Shown one piece after another: positions 8,902 to 17,360 of a stretch of 47,414 bases of DNA. Under the pieces are notes generated by a model. That model made no database searches. It saw only the letters and a program-made list of their open reading frames with translations, and was not told the DNA's origin. The stretch lies in contig NZ_CP083986.1 of NCBI RefSeq assembly GCF_020172685.1, positions 2,066,115 through 2,113,528 on the forward strand. Direction: 5' to 3'. Numbering within the stretch: the stretch's first letter is position 1; each line of letters starts with the position of its first letter. The position numbers and the translations under genes were made by a program. This stretch comes from [Mycobacterium] nativiensis (GTDB lineage: Bacteria > Actinomycetota > Actinomycetes > Mycobacteriales > Mycobacteriaceae).

Positions 8902-9201
8902 TTAGCTCTCCGAACCGAACTTCTCGCGCAGCGCGGCGGCGGCCTCGGGGTTCTCGGCCTCGAGCTTCTGGATGTAGCCGACCACGTCGCCGACGGTGCG
9001 CAGACCGGCGAGGTCCTCGTCGGGGATCTTCACGCCGTACTTGTCCTCGGTCTGCACGGCGATCTCCACCATCGACAGCGAGTCGATGTCCAGGTCGTCG
9101 ACGAAGGACTTCTCGACGGTGACCTCGCTCGGCTCGATACCGGTCACCTCTTCGATGATCTCGGCGAGACCGGCGATGATTTCATCCTGACTTGCAGGCA
9201 C
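8902..9201 (-). CDS. acpM: Meromycolate acyl carrier protein AcpM
   Basis: AcpM carries growing meromycolate chains on a phosphopantetheine arm attached to Ser41 in DIDSLSMVE. The GTG at 9201 (VPASQDEIIAGLAEII) is chosen because AAGGGA lies about six bases upstream and because it restores the usual AcpM N-terminus; a longer frame begins at 9228. The protein is 99 residues. The M. tuberculosis protein is, as I recall, 115 residues with a long flexible tail, so this tail is shorter and ends LREKFGSES. It lies between fabD (79 bases upstream) and kasA (abutting). Confidence 0.96.
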   Translation of the reverse strand: MPASQDEIIAGLAEIIEEVTGIEPSEVTVEKSFVDDLDIDSLSMVEIAVQTEDKYGVKIPDEDLAGLRTVGDVVGYIQKLEAENPEAAAALREKFGSES

Positions 9202-9280
9202 TGTGTTTCCCTTCGGTTGGATCCGCACGGGGTGTGCGGCGTTATTACTGCGTATCTGGTTGTGCAGCTTTGGAAGCCGG

Positions 9281-10192
9281 CTAGAACTCGGGGAGCCCGT
9301 CCAGATCTGCGGGGGACTTGACGGCGTGCGTCGGGGTCCCCCGAAGTTCGCGTTTGGCGATGCCGGCCAGGGTTCCCGCGGGCGGGAACTCCACGATCGC
9401 GGTGACCTCGCGGGAGCGGAGCGTCTCGGTGCACAGGTCCCAGCGCACCGGCCGGGTCAGCTGCGCGACCAGCTGTTCCATCGCGGCGGCCGCCGAGGTG
9501 ACCGGCTGCCCGTCGCGGTTGGACAGCAGCGTCGCGGTCGGGTCGTTGGCGGTGACCTGCTCTGCGGCGGCGGAGTAGGCCTCCAGCGCGGGGGCCATGA
9601 ACTGGGTGTGGAATGCACCGGCGGTGGCCAGCTTCCGGACCCGGGCCTTGGCGGGCGGGTCTTCGGCGAGCTTGTCCAATGCGGTCAGCGGGCCGGCCGC
9701 GACGATCTGGCCGACGGCGTTGCGGTTGGCCGGAATCAGGTCGAGCTGTTCGAGGCGGGCCAGCACCTCGGCTTCGTCGCCGCCGAGCACCGCGGCCATA
9801 CCGGTCGGCTCGAGCGCGCAGGCCTTGGCCATCTCGCGCCCGCGGGTGGCGGCCAGCATGACGGCGTCATCGGGGGATATCACGCCCGCGATGGCGTAGG
9901 CGGCGATCTCACCGACGGAGTGGCCGGCCACGATCACGTCGTCACCCAGCGGGCCGCTGCGGCGCTGGGACAGCTCGGCGTAGGCCAGCAGGGTGGCGGC
10001 CACCACCAGCGGCTGAGTGACCGCCGTGTCGGTGATCTCCTCGGCGGTGGCGGTGGTGCCCAGCGTGACCAGGTCCAGGTCGCTGACCTTCGACCACGAG
10101 GCCAACTGGTCGGCGGCGCCGGGCAGTTCCAGCCACGGCGACAGCATGCCGGGGGTCTGGGATCCCTGTCCGGGAGCGAGCAACGCAATCAC
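9281..10192 (-). CDS. fabD: Malonyl-CoA:ACP transacylase FabD
   Basis: FabD moves malonate from CoA to AcpM and so feeds KasA and KasB. It has 303 residues with an N-terminal LLAPGQGSQ, the nucleophilic Ser92 in GHSVGE and the catalytic His195 in AGAFHTQFM. The start is a GTG at 10192 with only a weak ribosome site. It is the first gene of the fabD-acpM-kasA-kasB-accD6 operon, so the 173-base gap to mabR is the likely operon promoter region. That gap holds paired short motifs (see 10203-10278). Confidence 0.97.
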   Translation of the reverse strand: MIALLAPGQGSQTPGMLSPWLELPGAADQLASWSKVSDLDLVTLGTTATAEEITDTAVTQPLVVAATLLAYAELSQRRSGPLGDDVIVAGHSVGEIAAYAIAGVISPDDAVMLAATRGREMAKACALEPTGMAAVLGGDEAEVLARLEQLDLIPANRNAVGQIVAAGPLTALDKLAEDPPAKARVRKLATAGAFHTQFMAPALEAYSAAAEQVTANDPTATLLSNRDGQPVTSAAAAMEQLVAQLTRPVRWDLCTETLRSREVTAIVEFPPAGTLAGIAKRELRGTPTHAVKSPADLDGLPEF

Positions 10193-10202
10193 GTCTTTAA
10201 GA

Positions 10203-10278
10203 GAACATTGTGAAGCGCCGTTTGCAGGATGTCCTAGATTATGAACATTGTCTTATGTTTTTGTGGAACCCCTACAAA
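10203..10278 (-). promoter_or_regulatory. FAS-II promoter region with candidate MabR site
   Basis: TTTGT-N9-ACAAA lies at 10260-10278, and a direct repeat GAACATTGT (plus-strand sense) occurs at 10203-10211 and 10243-10251, starts 40 bases apart. On the minus strand CATAAT at 10243-10238 is a possible -10 element. MabR is known to control the FAS-II operon from this gap; which of these motifs it reads is inference. An ACAAAA half-site also occurs at 11733-11738, upstream of mabR itself. Confidence 0.45.
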
Positions 10279-10365
10279 TCTGTCATCCGATGCGACGTGT
10301 TTGATACCGTCTCGCGACAACTTGCCGGGTAATGGTGCATTTAGACAGGCCTCCGCGGGCCGTTC

Positions 10366-11697
10366 TCATCCGATCTGCTGGTTGTCGGCGGCGGGGCCGG
10401 TCGCGGGCGGAGTGTCGTAGGTCACGTGTGCGCTGCTGAAGCTGGCCCGCTGCGCCTGGTTGGCCAGCCGGCCCACCGTGGCGGCGACCCGCAGCACGTA
10501 GGCGTCGCGCGGCTGGGTGGGGTCGCGTCCGGTGAAGTCGGCGATCCGCTTCAGCCGGTAGCGGACGGTGTTTGGATGAACGAACAACTTGCGGGCGCAG
10601 GCCTCGATAGCGCCGCCACAGTCAAGGTAGGCGTCCAGGGTCTCGGTCAGCGCCGGGCCGGCCTCGGCCAGTGGCCGCATGACATCGGTGTGCAGGGCCG
10701 CGATCGCCGAGGGGTCCCCGATCAGCGCTCGCTCCGGCAGCAGTTCGCGGGCCAGCACCGGCCTCGGTGCCCCGGTCCAGCCGATCACGGCGTTCATGCC
10801 GGAGATCGCTTCGCTGGCGCTGTGGTAGGCCGCGGTCAGGGTGGGTGCGGTCGGGCCGATCACCACCTGCCCGTCCGAGAAGGCCCCGAGCAGGTCGGCG
10901 AAGAACTTCTGGGTCGGTGACAGCGGACCGGACACGATGGCCACCAGCCAGGTGCCGTGCACGTCGGTCAGCGCCGCGCGTCCATGGCGTTCGGCGACGT
11001 CGCGGACGTCTTGGCAGGCTTTCTGTCCGGAGATGTCGTCGGGACCGGGTGGCGCTATGCCGACCACCACGGTGGCCGGCGCGGTGGTGTCCCAGTTCAG
11101 CGCCGCGGCCCGGCTCAGCAGTTCGGGTCCGGTGTCGCCGCGCACCACGGCGTCGACCACGCTGGCCTCCATCCGGGAATCCCAGGTGCCCCGGGCCTCG
11201 GCGGCGTCGGCGTAGGCCGACGCCGCGGTGAAGGCCAGGTCGCGGCTGTACTTGAGGATGCCCACCGTCAGCGCGGTCACCTGCTCCTCGGAGCGGGCCA
11301 ACAGGGGCACCACCTCCTCGAAGTACTCCATGGTGACCCGCACCATGTCCACGGTGTGGCGCAGCGCGATGTGCCGGGTCAACTCCTGGGGTACCAGCTC
11401 GAACGCCTGCGCGGTGTGGCTGACGTTGCCGTGTGGGTCGTGCATCCACTCGGCGAAGTTGACCACCGCTGCCTGCACCACCAGGGCGACGCTGGCCCGC
11501 TGGGACGCCTGCAGGTCGGCGAAGAACGGCAGCCGATCGCCCATCGCCGACACCGCCTCGGTGGCCAGCCGGCCCGAGTAGTGCTTGAGCCTGCGCAGCA
11601 GGGTGTCCGGGACGGCGCTCAGCAGGTCCAGTGTGGAGCGTGGCAGGCCGGTGCCGCTCGAGGCACCGAGAGCACCCAGAGCGCCGTTGTCAGCCAT
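10366..11697 (-). CDS. mabR: Mycolic acid biosynthesis regulator MabR (PucR/CdaR-type)
   Basis: This 443-residue regulator corresponds by sequence style and position to Rv2242, which binds the fabD promoter and adjusts FAS-II output to long-chain acyl-CoA. The N-terminal half is a ligand or dimer domain. The C-terminal helix-turn-helix of the PucR class is near residues 370-420: GGAIEACARKLFVHPNTVRY followed by RLKRIADFTGRDP. It is encoded just upstream of fabD on the same strand, but the 173-base gap suggests a separate promoter for fabD. aceE ends 66 bases upstream of mabR. Confidence 0.93.
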   Translation of the reverse strand: MADNGALGALGASSGTGLPRSTLDLLSAVPDTLLRRLKHYSGRLATEAVSAMGDRLPFFADLQASQRASVALVVQAAVVNFAEWMHDPHGNVSHTAQAFELVPQELTRHIALRHTVDMVRVTMEYFEEVVPLLARSEEQVTALTVGILKYSRDLAFTAASAYADAAEARGTWDSRMEASVVDAVVRGDTGPELLSRAAALNWDTTAPATVVVGIAPPGPDDISGQKACQDVRDVAERHGRAALTDVHGTWLVAIVSGPLSPTQKFFADLLGAFSDGQVVIGPTAPTLTAAYHSASEAISGMNAVIGWTGAPRPVLARELLPERALIGDPSAIAALHTDVMRPLAEAGPALTETLDAYLDCGGAIEACARKLFVHPNTVRYRLKRIADFTGRDPTQPRDAYVLRVAATVGRLANQAQRASFSSAHVTYDTPPATGPAADNQQIG

Positions 11698-11763
11698 CCC
11701 TAAAACTTACGCCGGTCGTCTGGTTGATTCCAACAAAAGTCGCGACGGTTCGCCGGTGCCGCG

Positions 11764-14553
11764 CTAGGCGACTCCCGGATCCGACGTCTGCTCCGGAGCG
11801 GCCAGCACGTCGTCGATCTGATAGCGGTTGGCTGCCGTGATCGGGGCCGAGGGGTCGATCTTGCCGCCGCGGGCCAACGCGGCCAGTACCGCCACCACCA
11901 CCGACTCGGCGTCGGTGTTGAAGTAGCGGCGTGCCGCCGGGCGGGTGTCGGAGAAGCCGAATCCGTCGGTGCCCAGGGTGACGTAGTCGCCGGGCACCCA
12001 CGGCCGGATCTGCTCGGGCACCGCGCGCATCCAGTCCGACACCGCGACGACCGGGCCGGTGGCGTCCGCCAGCGCCTGCGTCACGTACGGCACCGCGGCC
12101 GGGCGCTCCGGGTGGCGCAGCCGCTCGCGTTCGACCGCCACACCGTCGCGGTTGAGCTCACCCCAGCTGGTCACCGACCACACGTCGGCGGCCACATCCC
12201 ACTCGGCGGCCAGCATGTTGGCGGCCCGCAGCGCCTCGGGCATCGAGACCCCGGAGGCCAGGATCTGGGCGGTGTGCGCCCGGGGCTCCGCAGCCTGCTG
12301 GTAGCGGTAGATACCCCGCAACAGGCCTTCCGGGTCGAAACCTTCCGGCTCGGCCGGCTGGACGTACGGCTCGTTGTAGATGGTCATGTAGAAGTACACG
12401 TTCTCCGGGTCGGGCCCGAACATGCGCTGCAGCCCGCTTTCGATGATGTGGGCGACCTCGTAGGCGAACGCGGGATCGTAGGAGACCACCGCCGGGTTGG
12501 TGCTGGCCAACAGCAGCGAGTGCCCGTCGGCGTGCTGCAGGCCCTCGCCGGTCAACGTGGTGCGGCCGGCGGTGGCGCCCAGGACGAAACCGCGCGCCAT
12601 CTGATCGGCGGCCGCCCACAGGCCGTCGCCGGTGCGTTGGAACCCGAACATCGAGTAGAAGATGTAGATCGGGATCATCGGCTCATCGTGGGTGGCGTAC
12701 GACGTCCCGACCGCGGTGAACGAGGCCGTCGAGCCGGCCTCGTTGATGCCCTCGTGCAGGATGTGGCCGATTTCGCTTTCCTTGTAGGCCAGCATGAGAT
12801 CGGCGTCGACCGAGGTGTACAGCTGCCCGTTTCGGTTGTAGATCTTCAAGGACGGGAACCACGAGTCCATCCCGAACGTGCGGGCCTCGTCGGGAATGAT
12901 CGGCACCAGCCGATGCCCGATTTCTTTGTCCCGCAACAATTCCTTGAACACCCGCACGGTGGCCATGGTGGTGGCGACTTCCTGGGTGCCCGAGCCCTTC
13001 TTGACCGCCGCATAGGCGTCGGAGGCGGGCAACGCCAGCGGCCGGGCCTGGGTGCGCCGGTGCGGAACGAAGCCGCCCAGGGCGCGTCGCCGGTCCAGCA
13101 GGTAGCGGATCTCCGGGGCGTCCTCGCCTGGGTGATAGTACGGCGGAAGGTACGGGTTGTCCTCGAATTCCTTGTCCGAGATGGGAATTCGCATCTCGTC
13201 GCGGAAATCCTTGAGGTCCTGCAGGCGGAACTTCTTCATCTGGTGGGTGGCGTTGCGACCCGCGAAGTAGCTGCCCAGGCTGTAGCCCTTGATGGTCTTG
13301 GCCAGGATGACGGTCGGCTGACCCTTGTGCTCGGTGGCCGCGCGATAGGCGGCATGGACCTTCCGGTAGTCGTGGCCGCCGCGCTTGAGGTGCCAGATGT
13401 CCTGGTCGGACAGATTCTCGACCAGGGCTTTGGTGCGCGGGTCACGACCGAAGAAGTGTTCCCGTACGTAGCCGCCGTCGTTGGCCTTGTAGGTCTGGTA
13501 GTCGCCGTCGGGGGTGACGTTCATCAGGTTGACCAGGGCGCCGTCCCGGTCGGCGTGCAGCAGGGCGTCCCACTCGCGGCCCCACACCACCTTGATCACG
13601 TTCCAGCCGGCGCCCCGGAAGAACGACTCCAGCTCCTGAATGATCTTGCCGTTGCCGCGGACCGGACCGTCGAGACGCTGCAGGTTGCAGTTGATCACGA
13701 AGGTCAGGTTGTCCAGACCCTCCAACGCACCGACATGCAGCAGCCCACGGCTTTCCGGCTCGTCCATCTCGCCGTCGCCCAAGAAGCACCACACGTGCTG
13801 GTCGGAGGTGTCCTTGATGCCGCGGTCATGCAGGTAGTGGTTGAACCGGGCCTGGTAGATGGCGTTCATCGGTCCCAGGCCCATCGACACCGTGGGGAAC
13901 TCCCAGAAGTCGGGCATGAGCCGCGGGTGCGGGTAGGAGGGCAGGCCGCCGCCGGGGTGGCTGTGCTCCTGCCGGAAACCGTCGAGTTGGTGGGTGGACA
14001 GCCGGCCTTCCAGGAACGCCCGGGCGTAGATGCCGGGGGAGGCGTGGCCCTGAATGAAGACGTGGTCGCCGCCACCCGGGTGGTCCTTGCCACGGAAGAA
14101 GTGGTTGAACCCGACCTCATACAGCGTCGACGACGACGCGTAGGTGGAGATGTGGCCGCCGACCCCCACGCCCGGCCGCTGGGCGCGGTGCACCATGACC
14201 GCGGCGTTCCAGCGGATCCACCGGCGATAGCGGCGCTCGGTGTCCTCGTCGCCGGGGAACCACGGCTCCAATTCGGTTGGGATGGTGTTGACGTAGTCGG
14301 TGGAGGTGAGTGCCGGGATCGCCACCCGCTGCTCGCCGGCGCGTTCCAAAAGCCGCAGCATCAGATAACGGGCCCGCGCCGAGCCGGACCGTGCCAGCAG
14401 CGCGTCGAAGGACTCCAGCCATTCGGAGGTCTCTTCCGGATCGATGTCGGGAAGGTAGGACGCCACGCCCTCCCGGATCACCCGCACCCGGTCGGCTTCG
14501 CCTGCGCCGCTTGGTTTTTTAGCCAGATCCTGGCCTGTCGCATCGATAGTCAA
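11764..14553 (-). CDS. aceE: Pyruvate dehydrogenase E1 component AceE
   Basis: This homodimeric thiamine-diphosphate E1 decarboxylates pyruvate and passes the acetyl group to lipoylated E2 (dlaT lies at the other end of this window). I place the start at the TTG at 14553, because AAGGAG sits 7 bases upstream and the protein then begins [13 protein letters not shown]; an earlier in-frame TTG at 14580 lacks such a site. The result is 929 residues. The thiamine motif [12 protein letters not shown] is followed by [11 protein letters not shown]. The C-terminal [20 protein letters not shown] is typical. It is transcribed toward mabR and divergently from the lipoprotein gene at 14744. Confidence 0.96.
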   Translation of the reverse strand: MTIDATGQDLAKKPSGAGEADRVRVIREGVASYLPDIDPEETSEWLESFDALLARSGSARARYLMLRLLERAGEQRVAIPALTSTDYVNTIPTELEPWFPGDEDTERRYRRWIRWNAAVMVHRAQRPGVGVGGHISTYASSSTLYEVGFNHFFRGKDHPGGGDHVFIQGHASPGIYARAFLEGRLSTHQLDGFRQEHSHPGGGLPSYPHPRLMPDFWEFPTVSMGLGPMNAIYQARFNHYLHDRGIKDTSDQHVWCFLGDGEMDEPESRGLLHVGALEGLDNLTFVINCNLQRLDGPVRGNGKIIQELESFFRGAGWNVIKVVWGREWDALLHADRDGALVNLMNVTPDGDYQTYKANDGGYVREHFFGRDPRTKALVENLSDQDIWHLKRGGHDYRKVHAAYRAATEHKGQPTVILAKTIKGYSLGSYFAGRNATHQMKKFRLQDLKDFRDEMRIPISDKEFEDNPYLPPYYHPGEDAPEIRYLLDRRRALGGFVPHRRTQARPLALPASDAYAAVKKGSGTQEVATTMATVRVFKELLRDKEIGHRLVPIIPDEARTFGMDSWFPSLKIYNRNGQLYTSVDADLMLAYKESEIGHILHEGINEAGSTASFTAVGTSYATHDEPMIPIYIFYSMFGFQRTGDGLWAAADQMARGFVLGATAGRTTLTGEGLQHADGHSLLLASTNPAVVSYDPAFAYEVAHIIESGLQRMFGPDPENVYFYMTIYNEPYVQPAEPEGFDPEGLLRGIYRYQQAAEPRAHTAQILASGVSMPEALRAANMLAAEWDVAADVWSVTSWGELNRDGVAVERERLRHPERPAAVPYVTQALADATGPVVAVSDWMRAVPEQIRPWVPGDYVTLGTDGFGFSDTRPAARRYFNTDAESVVVAVLAALARGGKIDPSAPITAANRYQIDDVLAAPEQTSDPGVA

Positions 14554-14743
14554 CGCACTACTCCTTGTTTTGGAGGTCAAGTTGTGTCTCCCGGCTTGTG
14601 GCTAGGACGACACCGAACCGATCTCTGCGAACGGTCCTGTCCTTTTTATCCTGCCTCACCGGGGTCGGGACCGGCGGTGGGGCAGTGACGGATGGGGCGG
14701 GCTGATCTCCGCCCGCCGTTCACTACCCGGTAACGTCTGTTGG

Positions 14744-15331
14744 GTGCTGACCGGATGGCGGACCGCCTCGCGCGAGCGGGCGCGGAGACACGCCCGGACA
14801 GGCGCGCTGGCGGTGGGTGGGGCCGCGGCGTTGGCCATGGGCGTCGTCGGCTGTACCAGCATCATCGGTGGTTCCCCGCAGGCGGACACCTCCGAGGCGC
14901 CGGCGTACCGCTCCTCGGTGTCGGCGTCGGTGTCGGCCTCAGAGGCGACGTCGAGCATTCGCGAGACCCAGCGTCAGCAGTCGATGACGACCCAGGCGGT
15001 GCGCGGTGCCTGCGGCAGGTTCGCCTCGAGCAGCAGCGACGCCGTCGACACGGTGAACAAGTACGTGGAGGCGTTCAACAACGGCGGGGACATCCCCGGC
15101 ACCGCCGGGCCGGCAGTCGAAGCGCTCAACCACAGCGCCGACGAAGTGACCGGAGCCGTCAACGAGAAGCTGTCGAGAGAGCTCCAGGATGCGTTCGGCG
15201 CCTATGCCGAAGCCGCGCGCGGCGTGGCGAACGCGATTTCCAGCAAGGCGCCGATCTCGGTGTACAACGCCCGCAAAGATGAACTCAACCGGGCCAGGCA
15301 GAGGGGGATGGAGCTGTGCCGAGCATTCTGA
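14744..15331 (+). CDS. Putative lipoprotein of unknown function
   Basis: This 195-residue protein starts at a GTG. A basic N-terminus (RERARRHAR) precedes a hydrophobic run and the lipobox VVGC, with Cys37 as the likely lipidated residue, so it should be anchored on the outer face of the membrane. A Ser/Ala-rich linker (about 50-70) follows, then a predicted mostly helical region with two cysteines (ACGRF and ELCRAF) that could form a disulfide. Position matches Rv2240c of M. tuberculosis, also of unknown function. It is divergent from aceE with 190 bases between. No enzymatic motif is visible. Confidence 0.75.
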   Translation: MLTGWRTASRERARRHARTGALAVGGAAALAMGVVGCTSIIGGSPQADTSEAPAYRSSVSASVSASEATSSIRETQRQQSMTTQAVRGACGRFASSSSDAVDTVNKYVEAFNNGGDIPGTAGPAVEALNHSADEVTGAVNEKLSRELQDAFGAYAEAARGVANAISSKAPISVYNARKDELNRARQRGMELCRAF

Positions 15332-15495
15332 GCCCCGGTGGCTCAGCGAGCCTCGACGGAGGAGAGGCGAAGCTGGGGCCGCCGCATGAACGCGGGATCG
15401 CGTTCTGCCGGGTGATTCGCCCACAAGCGGCTCCCGGTGCTGTGCAACGATAATGCCCAACACAAGAGGCACTGATGATTGAGGGAGGTCACACG

Positions 15496-15918
15496 GTGGT
15501 CGCGGCGGATAACGCCCCGAGCTTCGCCCGCAAATTGGGCATCGAGAGCAAGCAGTTGGTCCAGGAGTTCGGCTGGGACGAGGACGCCGACGATGACATC
15601 CGTGTCGACGTCGAAGAGGCCTGCGGCAGCGAACTGCTCGACGAAGACACCGACGAGGTGGTCGACGTGGTGCTGCTGTGGTGGCGCGACGGTGACGGGG
15701 ACCTGGTAGACACCCTGATGGACGCGATCACCGCGTTGGCCGACGACGGCGTGATCTGGGTGTTGACGCCCAAGACCGGAAGGTCGGGGCACGTACAGCC
15801 CGCCGAGATCGCGGAGGCGGCCCCAACCGCAGGCCTGATGCCGACCTCGTCGGTGAATCTCGGTGACTGGAGCGCCAGTCGATTGGTGCAGCCCAAATCA
15901 CGGACGGGAAAGCGTTGA
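15496..15918 (+). CDS. DUF3052 family protein
   Basis: A 140-residue acidic protein, equivalent by position to Rv2239c. The GTG at 15496 is preferred because GGGAGGT precedes it by about six bases, although an in-frame ATG exists at 15475. The fold shows a central [20 protein letters not shown] and [11 protein letters not shown], resembling a Rossmann-like DUF3052 domain. Function is unknown. A possible -10 element GATAAT lies at 15449-15454. Its TGA overlaps the ahpE ATG (TGATG), so the two are translationally coupled; a role beside peroxide reduction is plausible but unproven. Confidence 0.85.
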   Translation: MVAADNAPSFARKLGIESKQLVQEFGWDEDADDDIRVDVEEACGSELLDEDTDEVVDVVLLWWRDGDGDLVDTLMDAITALADDGVIWVLTPKTGRSGHVQPAEIAEAAPTAGLMPTSSVNLGDWSASRLVQPKSRTGKR

Positions 15919-16379
15919 TGCGCGAAGTCGGTGCCGAAGCCCCTGATTTCACTCTCAAGGATCAGGATCAGCAGCTGGTCACGTTGAGCGATTTCCGGGG
16001 CAAGAAGAACGTCCTGCTGGTGTTCTTCCCGCTGGCCTTCACCGGCATCTGCCAGGGCGAGCTGGACCAGTTGCGCGATCACCTGCCCAGCTACGTCAAC
16101 GACGACAGCGTGGCCATGGCCATCTCGGTGGGCCCGCCGCCCACCCACAAGGTCTGGTCCGCCGAGAGCGGGTTCCTGTTCCCGGTGCTCTCGGACTTCT
16201 GGCCGCACGGCGAGGTCAGCCAGTCGTTCGGGGTGTTCAACGACGACACCGGCTTCTCCAACCGCGGCACCTTCGTCGTCGACAAGTCCGGGATCATCCG
16301 GTTCGCCGAGATGAAGCAACCCGGCGAGGCGCGCGATCAGCAGCTCTGGCTCGACGCGCTGGCGGCTCTCAAGGCGTAG
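15918..16379 (+). CDS. ahpE: One-cysteine peroxiredoxin AhpE
   Basis: AhpE reduces hydroperoxides and peroxynitrite in the cytoplasm, recycled by mycothiol/mycoredoxin in mycobacteria. The protein is 153 residues, the same as the M. tuberculosis enzyme. The peroxidatic Cys45 lies in [16 protein letters not shown]; no resolving cysteine is present. The ATG at 15918 overlaps the DUF3052 stop; a TTG at 15915 would add one residue. A long hairpin follows the stop. Confidence 0.96.
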   Translation: MREVGAEAPDFTLKDQDQQLVTLSDFRGKKNVLLVFFPLAFTGICQGELDQLRDHLPSYVNDDSVAMAISVGPPPTHKVWSAESGFLFPVLSDFWPHGEVSQSFGVFNDDTGFSNRGTFVVDKSGIIRFAEMKQPGEARDQQLWLDALAALKA

Positions 16380-16402
16380 TTCTTCGTACTTCACGTTTTC
16401 CC

Positions 16403-16463
16403 CGCGAGATTGCACTGACGCAGGTTTTCTTGACTTGGTGCTGCGTCAGCGCAATCTCGCGGT
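16403..16463. repeat. Long intergenic palindrome (copy 2)
   Basis: Arms 16403-16424 and 16442-16463 (22 bases each) are inverted repeats with one mismatch at 16415, around a 17-base loop rich in T. The arm begins CCGCGAGATTGC, sharing CGCGAG-nn-TGC with the copy at 4799. A short TTTT follows the second arm, so it could terminate ahpE transcription before tRNA-Val. Confidence 0.85.
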
Positions 16464-16504
16464 TTTGGGCGCCCGGCACCAGCCGGGTAATCTGCCCGAG
16501 GCAG

Positions 16505-16579
16505 GGGCGCGTAGCTCAGTGGTAGAGCTCTGGTTTTACACACCAGCGGTCGGCGGTTCGATACCGTCCGCGCCCACCA
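16505..16579 (+). tRNA. tRNA-Val (anticodon UAC)
   Basis: The cloverleaf folds cleanly. Acceptor arms are GGGCGCG (16505-16511) and CGCGCCC (16569-16575). The D-arm is GCTC-AGTGGTA-GAGC, the anticodon loop is TTTACAC between CTGGT and ACCAG, and the T-arm is GGCGG-TTCGATA-CCGTC. The anticodon is TAC, reading valine codons GUA/GUG. The 3' CCA is encoded at 16577-16579. It is convergent with the His-rich gene, whose stop is 10 bases away. Confidence 0.95.
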
Positions 16580-16589
16580 GATTTATTGC

Positions 16590-16808
16590 TCAGTGCGAAT
16601 GAGCGTGGCTGGCATCCTGCAGTCCGGCCTGATGCACGTGCGAGTGACTGTGCACGGTGCCGTCCTCGTGAGTGTGCTCGTGTTCGTGCTCGACGTGCTC
16701 GTGCCCGTGCGTGTCGTGCACGTGGGTGTGCGTTACTTCGCCATGGGTGTGCTCGTGCGCGTGCGGCGCGTCGTGGGTGTGGTCTTGGCCGTGGTTGTGG
16801 TGCGACAT
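16590..16808 (-). CDS. Small histidine-rich metal-binding protein
   Basis: This 72-residue protein has 26 histidines (36%), mostly in His-X-His alternation with Glu, Asp, Thr and Ser (for example HEHVEHEHEHTHEDG), and no cysteine. Such sequences, like the Helicobacter Hpn protein and the His tails of HypB, bind nickel, cobalt or zinc; a storage, buffering or chaperone role is likely. It starts 6 bases after the kmtR stop, so it is co-transcribed with and regulated by that nickel/cobalt sensor. It is probably unfolded without metal. The Cys-rich reading frame on the opposite strand is only the complement of the His codons. Confidence 0.85.
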   Translation of the reverse strand: MSHHNHGQDHTHDAPHAHEHTHGEVTHTHVHDTHGHEHVEHEHEHTHEDGTVHSHSHVHQAGLQDASHAHSH

Positions 16809-16814
16809 GACCGT

Positions 16815-17231
16815 TCATCTCCCTTGTTCGATGATTCGTTGCCCCAGCGCGGGCAACACCTGACCGGCAGCAGCCGGGAGGTTCCTGGTGGCGCGGTGAT
16901 GCGGCGGCACCCCCGGGCCCGCGTGCTCGGCGTTGAAAACGGCGTCGGTGACCAGCTGGCCGACGTGCTCGTTCTCCATGCTGTAGAAGATCGTGGTGCC
17001 CTCCCGCCGGGTGCGCACCAGCCGTGCCATCCGCAGCTTCGCCAGGTGCTGTGAGACCGACGGGGCCGGCTTGCCGACGTGTTCGGCGAGTTCGTTGACC
17101 GACATCTCGCGGTCAGTCAGTGCCCACAGCACCTGGACCCGGGTGGCGTCGGCCAGCATCCGGAACACTTCGACGATCAGACCGACCTGATCGTCGGGGA
17201 GCGGACTCGTTACACCAGTATCTGCATGCAT
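16815..17231 (-). CDS. kmtR: ArsR/SmtB-family nickel/cobalt sensor KmtR
   Basis: This 138-residue repressor releases DNA when it binds nickel or cobalt. It closely resembles M. tuberculosis KmtR (Rv0827c), sharing PDDQV, VEVFRMLADATRVQVLW, NELAE-VGKPAPSVSQHLAK and VFNAEHAGPG. The metal ligands I recall for KmtR (His88, Glu101, His102, His110, His111) are all present here one residue later: His89, Glu102, His103, His111, His112. The recognition helix is within APSVSQHLAKLR. The ATG at 17231 begins MHADTG, as in the relative. The gene is likely leaderless (see the promoter feature). A His-rich protein gene follows in the same operon. Confidence 0.93.
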   Translation of the reverse strand: MHADTGVTSPLPDDQVGLIVEVFRMLADATRVQVLWALTDREMSVNELAEHVGKPAPSVSQHLAKLRMARLVRTRREGTTIFYSMENEHVGQLVTDAVFNAEHAGPGVPPHHRATRNLPAAAGQVLPALGQRIIEQGR

Positions 17232-17268
17232 ATGCAGATAGTAGTCCTTGACGGCTATGGGGTGTCAA
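17219..17268 (-). promoter_or_regulatory. kmtR promoter with overlapping palindromic operator
   Basis: A perfect palindrome, TATCTGCAT-GCAT-ATGCAGATA (arms 17219-17227 and 17232-17240), covers the kmtR start codon. On the minus strand TTGACA (17268-17263) and TACTAT (17243-17238) form a promoter with a 19-base spacer. The expected start of transcription falls on the A of the ATG, giving a leaderless mRNA. A bound dimer would block both the -10 region and the start site. Confidence 0.75.
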
Positions 17269-17280
17269 CGGGGTGCGAAC

Positions 17281-17297
17281 CCTCGGCTCATCCGAGG
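17281..17297. repeat. Short inverted repeat in kmtR-fadD intergenic region
   Basis: CCTCGG-CTCAT-CCGAGG is a perfect 6-base stem between the divergent kmtR and acyl-CoA ligase promoters. It may be an operator for the ligase gene. No partner regulator can be named. Confidence 0.4.
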
Positions 17298-17360
17298 GGC
17301 GGATGGGGCGGTCGGTAGTGTCCAGCGGGCAGGTCGTCACGCACTAGTGGAGGTAGCCCG

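Noticed and set aside
12112..14688. A very long open frame (858 codons) on the plus strand opposite aceE.
   Set aside because: Its peptide is rich in Gly, Val, His and Asp with no domain; it is the usual GC-driven shadow of aceE codons.
16672..16863. A cysteine-rich small frame on the plus strand that looks like a metallothionein.
   Set aside because: It is the exact complement of the CAC/CAT-rich His protein; the Cys codons arise from reading the other strand.
17281..17297. Possible rho-independent terminator.
   Set aside because: The stem is only 6 bases, lacks a T-tract and lies between divergent promoters, so it is listed only as an inverted repeat.
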